DNA of 64,000 bases from positions 62,001 through 126,000 of the forward strand of contig NZ_NWBU01000004.1 of the NCBI RefSeq assembly GCF_003050615.1, given 5' to 3'. The stretch is from Sphingomonas oleivorans. Lineage in GTDB: Bacteria > Pseudomonadota > Alphaproteobacteria > Sphingomonadales > Sphingomonadaceae. The position numbers and the translations under genes were made by a program. Positions 25,686 through 35,096 of the stretch are shown piece after piece. Below the pieces are notes generated by a model. The model had not been told where the DNA came from. It worked only from the letters and a program-made list of their open reading frames with translations, and made no database searches. Positions within the stretch are counted from its first letter, which is position 1; each line of letters begins with the position of its first letter.

Positions 25686-26644
25686 CGGTGGCGGAGCCTC
25701 GGATTGGCGAGGATGGCGATGATGTCGGCGGTCGTGACGAGCACGAGATAGGAGGAGCAGAAAATCATGGCGACGGTCTGGACCAGCGGCATGTCGCGGG
25801 TGGCGACCGCATCGACCATCAGCTTGGCGACGCCGGGATAGTTGAAGATGATCTCGACGACGATAACGCCACCCATCAGCACCGACAGGCTGAGCGCGAC
25901 CGCACTGGCGATCGGGCCAATAGCATTGGGCAGCGCATGGCGCAGCACGATGCGGACCGGGCCCGCGCCCTTCAGTCGCGCGGTTTCGACATAGGAACTG
26001 GCCAGCGCATCGACCACCGCCGCGCGCGTCATCCGGATCATCTGCGCGATGATGACGCAGGACAGGCTGAGCACGGGCATGGCGAAGACCCTGAGCAGCG
26101 CCGACAGCGAATCGATGTCGCGCGTCGAGGACAGCGCGGGCAGCCAGTGCAGCATCACCGCGAAGACCAGTACGGCCAGCGTCGCGACCAGGAATTCGGG
26201 CACGGAAACGATGCCGATGCTGACCAGGCTGATAGTCCGGTCGAAAGCGGAGCCGCGCCAGGTCGCGGCCGCGATGCCCAGGACGAGCGCCACGGGCACG
26301 GAGACCAGAGCTGTCAGCCCGGCGAGCAACAGCGAATTGGAGAGGCGCGGCCCGATCAGGTCCAGCACCGGCATATTATTGATCAGCGAATTGCCGGGAT
26401 CGCCGGCCAGAAGGCCGAACAGCCAGCTCAGGTAACGCTGATAGGCCGGCTGATCGAGATTCATCGCCCGGCGCAGGCCGGCGACCGCCTCGGGCGTGGC
26501 GCTCTGGCCCAGAATGGCCTCGGCGACATCGCCGCCCATCAGGAAATTGGCGGCAAAGACCACGATCGAGACCAGCAGCATGGTTGCCAGCGCGCTGGCA
26601 ACCCGCACCGCGATCATACGGGCGATCTGAAGGTTCAGCATCAT
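25682..26644 (-). CDS. ABC transporter permease, DppB family
   Basis: A 320-residue inner-membrane protein of the DppB family with six hydrophobic segments. ARMIAVRVASALATMLLVSIVVF is the first helix; TARLKGAGPVRIVLRHALPNAIGPIAS is the EAA loop. A typical feature is the sequence NLDQPAYQRYLSWLFGLLAGDPGNS near residue 70. Together with the DppC-like gene it forms the translocation pore. It overlaps the solute-binding protein gene and the next permease by four bases each. Confidence 0.93.
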   Translation of the reverse strand: MMLNLQIARMIAVRVASALATMLLVSIVVFAANFLMGGDVAEAILGQSATPEAVAGLRRAMNLDQPAYQRYLSWLFGLLAGDPGNSLINNMPVLDLIGPRLSNSLLLAGLTALVSVPVALVLGIAAATWRGSAFDRTISLVSIGIVSVPEFLVATLAVLVFAVMLHWLPALSSTRDIDSLSALLRVFAMPVLSLSCVIIAQMIRMTRAAVVDALASSYVETARLKGAGPVRIVLRHALPNAIGPIASAVALSLSVLMGGVIVVEIIFNYPGVAKLMVDAVATRDMPLVQTVAMIFCSSYLVLVTTADIIAILANPRLRHR

Positions 26645-28197
26645 GCGTCCTCCAGCCAGACATGTTCGGCGAAGGCGCCACCCATCAACCCGCCCTGCGG
26701 CATCGGCCGCATGCCCTTCAGCCGCGGGCTATGGGCATCCAGCGTGCTGATGAACAGCGGGATGCCGACGCCCGACTGCGCATGGATCATGCGCTGCATC
26801 TCCTGATAGATTGCGCGGCGACGCCCCTCGTCCCTGTCGGCGCGCGCCTCCAGCAACAGCCGGTCGAACCGCTCATTCTTCCAGCCGGATTCGTTCCACG
26901 GCGCGTCGGACTTGAAGAATTGGGTGAAGATGATGTCGGCGGTCGGGCGCGCATTCACATTGCCGAAGCCCACCGGCACCTTCATCCAGTGATTGGCCCA
27001 ATAACCGTCGGCAGGAACGCGGCGAATATCGAGGTTGAGCCCCGCCTTGCGCGCCGACGCCTGCATCAGAACCGCGATATCGTCCGATTTCTCGGCCGGC
27101 GGCGCGGTCACGATCGGCACGGTCGCGCCGAGCAGGCCGGCGCGCCTGAAATGGAAGCGGGCCCGATCGAGATCATAGGGCCGCTGGGGCAGATCGGGAT
27201 TGAAATAGGGATTTGTGGGCGGGATGGGATGATCGTTGGCGAGCATCGCATAATCGCGGAAGATCGCGTTGCGCATCGTCGCCCGGTCCAGGAGATATTT
27301 CATGCCCAGCACGAAATCGGGATTGTGGCCGGGCGCCTGATCGAGACGGATGACGAGGTCGGTGAAGCCGCCCGATTTGGATTCGAAAATCTCGAGCCCC
27401 GCGCGGCGAAGCTGCTTGGTGATGCGCGGGTTGATGGCGTTGATCAGGTCCACATCGCCCGACAGCAGCGCGTTCACGCGGGCATTTTCATCGGCGATGG
27501 CGAACAGCTCCACCTCGCCCAGATGCGGCGGCCGGCGCCAATAATCCTCATTGCGGACCGAGACCGATCGGACGCCGGGCGTATATTCCTTGCAGCGGAA
27601 CGGCCCGGTGCCGTTGGCGGTGGTGAAATCGGTCGTGCCGTCCCGGATGATCTGAAAATTATTGATGCCCAATATCACCGGCAGATCGGCATTGGGGGCG
27701 ATCAGCGTGATCCGCACCTCGTCCGGCGCCATGGCGCGGATTTCCGCGAATTGGCTGGCGAAGACGCGCGCCTTCGACCCCACCGCCGGATCGGCATGGC
27801 GGCGCAGCGAATAGACGACGTCATCGGCGGTCAGCTTCTTGCCGTCATGGAAACGCACGTCGCGGCGCAGCTTCACCGTCCAGACGGTGGCATCGCGGCT
27901 TTCGATCGACTCGGCGAGCGCCAGTTGCGCCCGCGAATGCTCGTCGAGGCTGGTGAGACCGTTATAGAACATGTGGCAACGGCAATAATCCGTCGCCACC
28001 GCTTGCTTGGCGGGATCGAGCGTGTCGGCGGTGGAGCTGTTGTTCGTCGCCACGCGCAGACGGCCACCCTTCACCGGCGGCCGGGGATCGCTCACGCCGC
28101 AGCCTGCAAGCGCGCCCGGCAGGACGGTCGCCACACCCCCGGCGGCGAGAAGGCGGACGACATCGCGCCGCGAGACCGAAGGAACGCCGCCGATCAC
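26641..28197 (-). CDS. ABC transporter solute-binding protein, family 5, Tat/lipoprotein signal
   Basis: A 518-residue extracellular solute-binding protein of family 5 (DppA/OppA type). The GTG at 28197 overlaps the upstream stop by four bases (GTGA) and is the most likely start. The N-terminus has a Tat-like SRRDVVRLLAAGG followed by a lipobox LAGC near residue 31. Family marks include KGGRLRVA, NGLTSLDEHSRAQLALAESIE (broken here by the turn), VKLRRDVRFHDGKKLTADDVVYSL and NGTGPFRC. It would bind a peptide-like solute at the outer face of the inner membrane. Confidence 0.9.
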   Translation of the reverse strand: MIGGVPSVSRRDVVRLLAAGGVATVLPGALAGCGVSDPRPPVKGGRLRVATNNSSTADTLDPAKQAVATDYCRCHMFYNGLTSLDEHSRAQLALAESIESRDATVWTVKLRRDVRFHDGKKLTADDVVYSLRRHADPAVGSKARVFASQFAEIRAMAPDEVRITLIAPNADLPVILGINNFQIIRDGTTDFTTANGTGPFRCKEYTPGVRSVSVRNEDYWRRPPHLGEVELFAIADENARVNALLSGDVDLINAINPRITKQLRRAGLEIFESKSGGFTDLVIRLDQAPGHNPDFVLGMKYLLDRATMRNAIFRDYAMLANDHPIPPTNPYFNPDLPQRPYDLDRARFHFRRAGLLGATVPIVTAPPAEKSDDIAVLMQASARKAGLNLDIRRVPADGYWANHWMKVPVGFGNVNARPTADIIFTQFFKSDAPWNESGWKNERFDRLLLEARADRDEGRRRAIYQEMQRMIHAQSGVGIPLFISTLDAHSPRLKGMRPMPQGGLMGGAFAEHVWLEDA

Positions 28198-29471
28198 CGG
28201 ATCGCATCCTGGAAACGATAATAAGCGCCGACGAACGGCAGAAACCAAGGCGGCCCGAAATGGCCTGGAATGGCCGGCCAGTCGAAATCGCGCCACAGAT
28301 TGGCGCCGACATCGCCGGCCATCACCCGCGCCATCTGCTGCCCCATATGGACCGACATCTGCGTGCCATGGCCGCTATAGCCGAGCGAATAGAAGAGGCC
28401 GTCACGCTCGCCGGCACGCGGCATACGATCGGCGGTCATGTCCACCACGCCGCCCCAGCAATGGGAGATCGGCGCCGCCGCCAGATCGGGAAAGATGGTG
28501 CCGAGCGCCTGTTCCAGTATCGCGCCGCTGCGCTGGTCGCTGGTCGGGCTCGAAAGGGCGAAGCGCGCGCGGCCACCGAAGATCAGCCGATCATCGCCGG
28601 TCAGGCGGAAATAATTGCCGATATTCTTGGTGGTCGTGCAGTTGCGCCGCCCCGGCATCAGCCGTGCGATCAGATCGGGCGACAGCGGCTCGGTGGCGAT
28701 GATGAAGCTGCCGATCGGCACGATCCGCCGGCGAAACCAGCCGAACGGCCCACGCATCGACGCACCCGTGGCGAGCAGCAGCTGATCCGCCTCGATCGTC
28801 CCGCGCGTCGTCCTGATCCGGTAACGGCTTCCGTTCAGCCGGCGCAATCCGGTGACGGCCGCACCTTCCTGGATGACGACACCCGCCCGCACCGCCGCCT
28901 CGGCCAGACCGACGGCGAAGCGGCCCATATGGAAGGATGCGCTGTGCGGAAAAACGAGACCGCCATGAAAGGCATCCGACCCGACCTCGCCCGCCAGCGC
29001 CGCCCGATCGAGCAGCCGGATATCGGGCTCCACCTCGCGCGCCAGCACCTCGGCGCTGCGGGCCAGCTTCTCATAATGACCCGGCTTGGCGGCCAGCTTC
29101 AGCTTGCCGTTGCGAACGAAGTCGCAGTCGATCCGCTCTTCCACGATCAGCCGCTCGACCGTGTCGACGGCATCGTCGAACGCCCGATAGAGGCCACGCG
29201 CCGCTTCCATGCCGATCCGGCCGGCAAGGCCGCCAAGATCGCTCGCCAGCCCGTTATTGCAATGCCCGCCATTGCGGCCGGACGCCTCGCCGGCGACGCG
29301 CCCCGCCTCCAGCAGGACGACATCCGCGCCGCGCCGCGCCAGCGCCAGTGCCGCCGAAAGGCCGGTGAAACCGCCGCCGATGACGACGACGCCAGCCTTG
29401 CCTTCCACGGGAGCGGACGATCCGCCGGTGAAGCGAGGAGCGCTATCGAGCCAGTAGGAATCGAGCTTCAT
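28194..29471 (-). CDS. FAD-dependent amine oxidoreductase, PuuB/OrdL-like
   Basis: A 425-residue flavoprotein. GVVVIGGGFTGLSAALALARRG is the FAD Rossmann motif near residue 27, and AGEASGRNGGHCNNGLASDLGG is a PuuB-type motif. The C-terminus reads HCWGGVVDMTADRMPRAG and SLGYSGHGTQMSVHMGQ, typical of gamma-glutamylputrescine oxidase and related enzymes. It likely oxidises an amine to an aldehyde with hydrogen peroxide or a quinone acceptor. The ATG at 29471 is preferred over a TTG at 29486. Its stop overlaps the solute-binding protein start, so it heads the importer operon: uptake and first oxidation are coupled. Confidence 0.9.
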   Translation of the reverse strand: MKLDSYWLDSAPRFTGGSSAPVEGKAGVVVIGGGFTGLSAALALARRGADVVLLEAGRVAGEASGRNGGHCNNGLASDLGGLAGRIGMEAARGLYRAFDDAVDTVERLIVEERIDCDFVRNGKLKLAAKPGHYEKLARSAEVLAREVEPDIRLLDRAALAGEVGSDAFHGGLVFPHSASFHMGRFAVGLAEAAVRAGVVIQEGAAVTGLRRLNGSRYRIRTTRGTIEADQLLLATGASMRGPFGWFRRRIVPIGSFIIATEPLSPDLIARLMPGRRNCTTTKNIGNYFRLTGDDRLIFGGRARFALSSPTSDQRSGAILEQALGTIFPDLAAAPISHCWGGVVDMTADRMPRAGERDGLFYSLGYSGHGTQMSVHMGQQMARVMAGDVGANLWRDFDWPAIPGHFGPPWFLPFVGAYYRFQDAIR

Positions 29472-29720
29472 CGATGCCGCTCTCAACGAGCCCGAGCCAT
29501 GCGGCAGCAGGTCAACTTTCCGTCACAAACCACTGCTATAGCGTTCGACATCGAGCCTGACCCCTCCGGCTTCATTGGCGGCATGCGCCGTTCAACCCCT
29601 TCACTGTCTCTCAACCCCTCCGCATTGTCGGCATAATATTGCGGCGCCCAAGACAGCATCTGCCATTTCGCGAGCCTGAACCGCACAGATTGTTGCGGCC
29701 GGCCGGCATGCGCGAAAGCC

Positions 29721-31223
29721 TCAGACGGAATCGCCGAAATCGATCAGCGCCGTCTTGCTATGCAGGTTTGCCTCATAGGCCTGGCGCCCCAGATCCCGCC
29801 CGATGCCGGAGCGCTTGAAGCCGCCGGTGGGCAGGATGAAGTCGCCCGAGCGGCCATAGCGATTGACCCATACCGTGCCCGCCTCGAGCCGGCGAACGGC
29901 GCGCAGGGCGCGCGCGAGATCGCCCGTATGAACGCCCGCGGCAAGGCCATAATCGGGATGGTCAGCCAGCGACAGCGCTTCCTCCTCGTCGGTGAAGGTC
30001 TGGACCGTCAGCACGGGGCCGAATATCTCCGCGCGCACCGCCTCTCCTTCGGCAGCCACGTCGGTCAGGATGGTCGGGCGATAGAAAGCCCCGTCCTGCG
30101 GCGCGGTCGCACGGCCACCGCCGGTAACGACGGTCGCTCCCTCCGCCACCGCGCGCCGGACGATGCCGTCGATACGATCGCACTGTCCGTCGGAAATAAT
30201 CGGCGACAGGGTCGTGCCATCCTGCCAGGTGGCGCCGGGCTTCAGCGCCTCGAATGCCTTGCCGATCCGATCGATCATCTCGTCCGCGACCCGCCTCTCG
30301 ACGATCAGCCGCGATCCGGCGACGCAGACCTGCCCGGCATTGCCGCTGATCGCGCGCGCCACCGTGGCGGCGGTGCGCGCAATATCGGGCGCGTCGGCGA
30401 AGACGATCTGCGGGCTCTTGCCGCCCAGTTCCAGCGTCACCGGCTTGATGCCGCTTTCGGCGCTGGCGGCCATGATCGCCGCCCCTGTCCGGGTCGATCC
30501 GGTGAAGGTGATCTTGGCGATACGCGGATGACGAACGATGGCGTCGCCGACCGTGCGCCCGTCCCCCTGCACGATATTGAGCATGCCCGCGGGAAGCCCT
30601 GCCTCGATCGCGAGCTCGGCTAGGCGGACGACGCTGAACGGCGTCATTTCGGAAGGCTTCAGGACGACGGCATTGCCTGCCGCGAGCGCCGGCGCAATCT
30701 TCCAGCAGGCCATGACGAGCGGGAAATTCCAGGGCGCGATGGCACCGATCACGCCATAAGGCTGGTTCAGGATCAGCCCCAGATTATCGTGCCGCGTAGC
30801 CCCGATCTCCCCGCCGGACTTGTCCGCGAATTCGGAAAAGAAGCGAATGCACTCGGCCGTGGTCGGCACATCCCATGCCACAGCCTCCGCGATCGGCCGG
30901 GTGGAGCCGACCGCCTCCAGCCGAGCGAGATTGACGACATCGGCCTCCACCAGATCGGCCCAGCGGCGCATCACACGAATGCGATCGCGCGGCGCCGCCG
31001 TCGCCCAGCCGCTACGGTGGAATGCCTGCCAGGCGCGCTCCGCCGCCTCGGCCACCTGATCGACGCTGGCCGTCGCCATATCGCAATAGACGCGCCGATC
31101 GGACGGCCGCAGCACGGACATCGCAGCCCCCTGCCCCGCGACATGGACGCCGCCGATGAAATTTCCTGCGGGCGGAACGACGCCATCGGGATCGAACGTC
31201 GCCGCGGCAATGGCAATCGTCAT
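29721..31223 (-). CDS. Aldehyde dehydrogenase, PuuC-like
   Basis: A 500-residue NAD(P)-dependent aldehyde dehydrogenase. APWNFPLVMACWKIAPALAAGN is the cofactor region, GSTRTG the glycine motif, LELGGKSPQ holds the catalytic Glu, and GNAGQVCVAGSRL holds the catalytic Cys. ENLxx-type end motif is GGFKRSGIGRDLG. It probably oxidises the aldehyde produced by the PuuB-like oxidase 250 bases downstream on the same strand. The start at 31223 is chosen by family alignment; the SD is weak. A longer in-frame extension to 31340 is not supported. Confidence 0.92.
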   Translation of the reverse strand: MTIAIAAATFDPDGVVPPAGNFIGGVHVAGQGAAMSVLRPSDRRVYCDMATASVDQVAEAAERAWQAFHRSGWATAAPRDRIRVMRRWADLVEADVVNLARLEAVGSTRPIAEAVAWDVPTTAECIRFFSEFADKSGGEIGATRHDNLGLILNQPYGVIGAIAPWNFPLVMACWKIAPALAAGNAVVLKPSEMTPFSVVRLAELAIEAGLPAGMLNIVQGDGRTVGDAIVRHPRIAKITFTGSTRTGAAIMAASAESGIKPVTLELGGKSPQIVFADAPDIARTAATVARAISGNAGQVCVAGSRLIVERRVADEMIDRIGKAFEALKPGATWQDGTTLSPIISDGQCDRIDGIVRRAVAEGATVVTGGGRATAPQDGAFYRPTILTDVAAEGEAVRAEIFGPVLTVQTFTDEEEALSLADHPDYGLAAGVHTGDLARALRAVRRLEAGTVWVNRYGRSGDFILPTGGFKRSGIGRDLGRQAYEANLHSKTALIDFGDSV

Positions 31224-31514
31224 ATGGCGGCCACCCAGCGTGCGAGGTCGGTCATGCTCTGCTTTCCCTCCAAAGCGCCGATAATCCCTGCCAAAGAGCG
31301 GTCGCCGCCGGCAGCAGCGCAAGACTAGGGTCACGGCCACGGCATTTTATTTCGGATTATATGTGAATTCGATCGCACCAGACCGCAGCCAAGCTTTCGC
31401 GCGGCAGCGAATGCTTGGGAATGCGGTGTATCGCAATGCAATGTCGGACGCCCCCGCGCAGAATTCGATAATCAACAGGGCGGCGCCGCGATCGCAGAAG
31501 GAGAATATTGACCA

Positions 31515-32378
31515 ATGGCGACAGTACCGGAACCGGACTCCCGCCTGCGCCTGCGCGCTATGACGTCGGCGGACCTGGCCGCCGCCCAAGCCCTATCGAA
31601 AGCCGAGCAATGGCCGCATCGCCTGGAAGATTGGGAAATGCTGCTGGCGCTCGGCGACGGCGTCGTCGCCGTGGAGGGCGATACCGTCGTGGGCACGACC
31701 ATGTGGTGGCCCTGCGGCCCGAAGGCGGCGACAATCGGCATGGTCATCGTTTCGCGTGATCATCGCGGCGCGGGCATCGGGCGGATGCTGATGGAAACGG
31801 CGCTTGCCGCGACCAAGGCCGAATCGCAGATGCTCAACTCCACCGAGGAAGGCGAGCCGCTATACCGCAAGCTGGGTTTCGAGCCGGTCGGCGAGATCCT
31901 CCAGCATCAAGGCGCCGCCTTTTCCGTGCCGATCATCCCGCTCGAGACGGGCGAGCGCATCCGCCCGCTCGGCACGAGCGACTGGGAGGCTGTCGCAGCG
32001 ATGACCGAAGCGGCCACGGGCCTCACCCGTCCCGCGCTGCTGGCCGAGCTTCAAAACTCGGCGCATGGCGTCATATTGGACGAGGATGGCCGCCAGGCCG
32101 GCTTCGCCCTGTTCCGCCGCTTCGGCCGGGGCTATTCGGTCGGCCCGGTCGTGGCGCCGGACATTGTGCGCGCCAAGGCGCTGATCTCGCACTGGCTGGG
32201 ATCGCAGGCGGGCAAGTTCACCCGGCTCGATATTCCGGGCGATAGTGGCCTTTCGGCCTGGCTGGAGGATCTGGGCATCGTCCGCGTCGGGCGCGTCGTC
32301 ACCATGCTGCGCGGCAAGCCGCTTCCCGCGACGGGCGACATGCGCTCCTTCGCGATCGTCACCCAGGCGCTCGGCTGA
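31515..32378 (+). CDS. GNAT-family acetyltransferase, two-domain
   Basis: A 287-residue protein. The first half is a GNAT domain: VIVSRDHRGAGIGRMLMETAL is the acetyl-CoA motif A near residue 80. The second half (from about 150) resembles the C-terminal domain found in YitH/Acetyltransf_18-type GNAT proteins, with a final beta-rich part. Its stop shares a base with the GabD start (TGATG), so both are co-translated. Perhaps it acetylates an amine intermediate or an inhibitor. It is divergent from the PuuC-like gene with a 291-base gap that must hold both promoters. Confidence 0.82.
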   Translation: MATVPEPDSRLRLRAMTSADLAAAQALSKAEQWPHRLEDWEMLLALGDGVVAVEGDTVVGTTMWWPCGPKAATIGMVIVSRDHRGAGIGRMLMETALAATKAESQMLNSTEEGEPLYRKLGFEPVGEILQHQGAAFSVPIIPLETGERIRPLGTSDWEAVAAMTEAATGLTRPALLAELQNSAHGVILDEDGRQAGFALFRRFGRGYSVGPVVAPDIVRAKALISHWLGSQAGKFTRLDIPGDSGLSAWLEDLGIVRVGRVVTMLRGKPLPATGDMRSFAIVTQALG

Positions 32379-33856
32379 TGGCGGCGCTTCCCGACCTCGC
32401 CGATCCCGCGCTGTTCATCGAGCGCGCCTTCATCGGCGGCCGCTGGACCGAGGCGTCGAGCGGCGCGACCATCGACGTCACCGATCCCGCCACCGGTGCG
32501 CGGATCGGCGCCGTGCCCGCGGGTGACGCCGCCGATGCCCGCGCGGCGATCGACGCCGCGGCCGAGGCGCTAGGGCCCTGGCGGGCAAGGCCCGCAGGCG
32601 AGCGGGCGGCGATCCTCGAACGATGGCACGACCTCATCCTCGCCAATGTCGCCGATCTCGGCCGGATCATGACCGCCGAGCAGGGCAAGCCGCTGGCCGA
32701 GGCGGAAGGCGAGATCCGCTACGCCGCCACCTTCGTCAAATGGTTCGCGGAGGAGGGCCGCAGGATCGGCGGCCATGGCGTTCCTGCGCCCACCGCGGAC
32801 CGTCGCGTCTTGGTGCTCAAGGAGCCGGTGGGCGTCACCGCCGCGATCACGCCGTGGAACTTCCCGGCGGCGATGATCACGCGCAAATGCGCGCCCGCGC
32901 TGGCGGCAGGATGCACGATGGTGGTAAAGCCTTCGGAGCTCACGCCTTTCACGGCGCTCGCCCTGGCGCTGCTCGCCGAACGCGCCGGCGTGCCGGCGGG
33001 CGTTCTGAGCGTCGTCACCGGTCTGCCCGAGGGGATAGGCGGCGAGCTGACCGCCAATCCGGTCGTCCGCAAGCTCTCCTTCACCGGATCGACCCGCGTC
33101 GGCGCGTTGCTGATGCGGCAGAGCGCCGACGGCATCAAGCGGCTCAGCCTCGAGCTGGGCGGCAATGCGCCCTTCCTCGTCTTCGACGATGCCGATGTCG
33201 ATCTCGCCGTCGCGGGCGCAATGGCCAGCAAGTTCCGCAATGCCGGCCAGACCTGCGTCTGCGCCAATCGCATATTCGTCCAGGACGGGATTCACGACGC
33301 CTTCGTCGAGCGGCTGGGTGCCGCCGTCCGCGCGCTCCGCGTCGGCGACGGGCGCGCTGCCGGCACGACGATCGGCCCGCTGATCAATTCCGCCGCGACG
33401 GCCAAGGTCGCCGCCCATGTCGAGGATGCGCTGGCGAAGGGCGCGACCCTGTATGCGGCCGCCGACAGCGATCTCGATCCCACGCGTTTTGCCCGGCCGG
33501 TCGTGCTGACCGGAGCGGCGGCCGCTATGCGGCTGGCGGAGGAGGAGACGTTCGGCCCCATCGCCCCCGTCTTCCGCTTCCGGCATGAGGCGGAGGCGAT
33601 CGAGCTGGCCAATGCCACGCCCTATGGGCTCGCCGCCTATTTCTACACCAACGACATCCATCGCTCCTGGCGCGTCGCCGAGGCGCTGGAATTCGGCATG
33701 GTCGGGCTCAACACCGGCTCGATCGCGATGGAGATGGCGCCCTTCGGCGGCATCAAGCAATCCGGACTGGGACGCGAGGGCGGCCAGCTCGGCATCGAGG
33801 AATATCTGGAGCCCAAGGCCTTCCACATCGGCGGCCTCAAGCTTCGCGCAGACTGA
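32378..33856 (+). CDS. gabD: NAD(P)-dependent succinate-semialdehyde dehydrogenase
   Basis: A 492-residue aldehyde dehydrogenase, closest in motifs to GabD. FIGGRWTEASSG is the N-terminal signature, TPWNFPAAMITRKCAPALAAGC the cofactor site, LELGGNAPFLVFDDADVD holds the catalytic Glu, and NAGQTCVCANRIFVQ the catalytic Cys. The final motif is GGIKQSGLGREGG. It would turn succinate semialdehyde into succinate for the TCA cycle, the end of GABA or putrescine breakdown. The start overlaps the GNAT gene by one base. It is followed 19 bases later by the dehydrogenase at 33876. Confidence 0.9.
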   Translation: MAALPDLADPALFIERAFIGGRWTEASSGATIDVTDPATGARIGAVPAGDAADARAAIDAAAEALGPWRARPAGERAAILERWHDLILANVADLGRIMTAEQGKPLAEAEGEIRYAATFVKWFAEEGRRIGGHGVPAPTADRRVLVLKEPVGVTAAITPWNFPAAMITRKCAPALAAGCTMVVKPSELTPFTALALALLAERAGVPAGVLSVVTGLPEGIGGELTANPVVRKLSFTGSTRVGALLMRQSADGIKRLSLELGGNAPFLVFDDADVDLAVAGAMASKFRNAGQTCVCANRIFVQDGIHDAFVERLGAAVRALRVGDGRAAGTTIGPLINSAATAKVAAHVEDALAKGATLYAAADSDLDPTRFARPVVLTGAAAAMRLAEEETFGPIAPVFRFRHEAEAIELANATPYGLAAYFYTNDIHRSWRVAEALEFGMVGLNTGSIAMEMAPFGGIKQSGLGREGGQLGIEEYLEPKAFHIGGLKLRAD

Positions 33857-33875
33857 ATAGAGGACAGAGACCGGC

Positions 33876-34952
33876 ATGGCCGACCAACGCAGCTACACCA
33901 TCGCGATCATCCCCGGCGACGGCATCGGCAAGGAAGTGGTGCCGGAAGGCGTGCGCGTGCTCGAGGCCGCCGCCAGCCGCTACGGCTTCCGCATCGAGCA
34001 GCAATGGCATGATTTTGCGAGCTGCGATTATTATGCTCGCCACGGCCAGATGATGCCCGACGACTGGAAGGCGCGCATCGGCAATCCGGCGGCGATCTTC
34101 TTCGGCGCGGTCGGCTGGCCCGATACCGTGCCCGACCATGTCTCGCTCTGGGGCTCGCTGATCCAGTTCCGGCGGGAATATGACCAATATGTCAACCTCC
34201 GCCCGGTGCGGCTGATGCCGGGCGTGCCCTGCCCGCTGGCGGGCCGCAAGCCGGGCGACATCGATTTCTGGGTGGTGCGCGAGAATACAGAGGGCGAATA
34301 TTCGGCGATCGGCGGCACGGCCTTTCCGGGCACCGAGCGGGAGGTGGTGATCCAGGAGACGGTGATGACCCGCACCGGGGTCGACCGCATCCTGAAATAT
34401 GCCTTCGACCTCGCCCAGCAGCGGCCGAAGAAGCATCTGACTTCAGCCACCAAGTCCAACGGCATTGCCATCACAATGCCTTATTGGGACGGCCGCGTCG
34501 AAGCGATGGCCGAGCGCTATCCCGACATCCGGCACGACAAATATCATATCGACATATTGGCGGCGCAGTTCGTGCTGAACCCCGACCGGTTCGACGTCGT
34601 CGTCGCATCCAATCTGTTCGGCGACATTTTGTCCGATCTGGGCCCGGCCTGCACCGGCACGATCGGCATCGCGCCCTGCGGCAACATCAATCCGGACCGC
34701 AGCGTCCCCTCGCTGTTCGAGCCGGTCCATGGCTCCGCCCCCGACATTGCGGGCAAGGGCATCGCCAATCCGGTGGGCCAGATCTGGTCGGCCGCGATGA
34801 TGCTCGACCATATTGGCGAGACGGAAGCCGCCGCCGCGATCGTCCGCGCGATCGAGACGGTGCTCGCCGACCCCGCGCTGCGCACCGCCGACCTTGGCGG
34901 CACGGCGAACACGGAGACGTGCGGACGCGCGATCGCCGACGCGCTCGACTGA
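33876..34952 (+). CDS. Tartrate dehydrogenase / isopropylmalate dehydrogenase family protein
   Basis: A 358-residue decarboxylating dehydrogenase. AIIPGDGIGKEV is the N-terminal signature, LRPVRLMPGVPCPL and RENTEGEYSAIGG bind substrate, and DILSDLGPACTGTIGIAPCGNINP with LFEPVHGSAPDIAGKGIANPVG bind NAD and metal (this last stretch contains the family signature). It matches the tartrate/D-malate dehydrogenase branch better than LeuB by its order of motifs. SD GAGGA precedes the ATG. It is in line with GNAT-gabD, so one transcript 31515-34952 is likely. How it fits amine catabolism is unclear. Confidence 0.87.
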   Translation: MADQRSYTIAIIPGDGIGKEVVPEGVRVLEAAASRYGFRIEQQWHDFASCDYYARHGQMMPDDWKARIGNPAAIFFGAVGWPDTVPDHVSLWGSLIQFRREYDQYVNLRPVRLMPGVPCPLAGRKPGDIDFWVVRENTEGEYSAIGGTAFPGTEREVVIQETVMTRTGVDRILKYAFDLAQQRPKKHLTSATKSNGIAITMPYWDGRVEAMAERYPDIRHDKYHIDILAAQFVLNPDRFDVVVASNLFGDILSDLGPACTGTIGIAPCGNINPDRSVPSLFEPVHGSAPDIAGKGIANPVGQIWSAAMMLDHIGETEAAAAIVRAIETVLADPALRTADLGGTANTETCGRAIADALD

Positions 34953-35027
34953 CGGGGGCTGACCGCGAATCCCGCGCAGCATTATCTGCTGTGCGGGCCC
35001 CGAGAAAAATATGTCGCGCCGGATGGA

Positions 35028-35059
35028 AGGGCCGGATCAGCGTTCTCTGATCCGGCCCT
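35028..35059 (+). terminator. 13-bp stem hairpin after the dehydrogenase gene
   Basis: AGGGCCGGATCAG and its exact complement flank CGTTCT, 75 bases past the dehydrogenase stop and 38 bases before the aminotransferase. It lacks a clear T-tract but is the likely end of the GNAT-gabD transcript. Confidence 0.6.
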
Positions 35060-35096
35060 CGCATAATGTTGCGCATCAGTTTCGTAGGGCAGGCCG

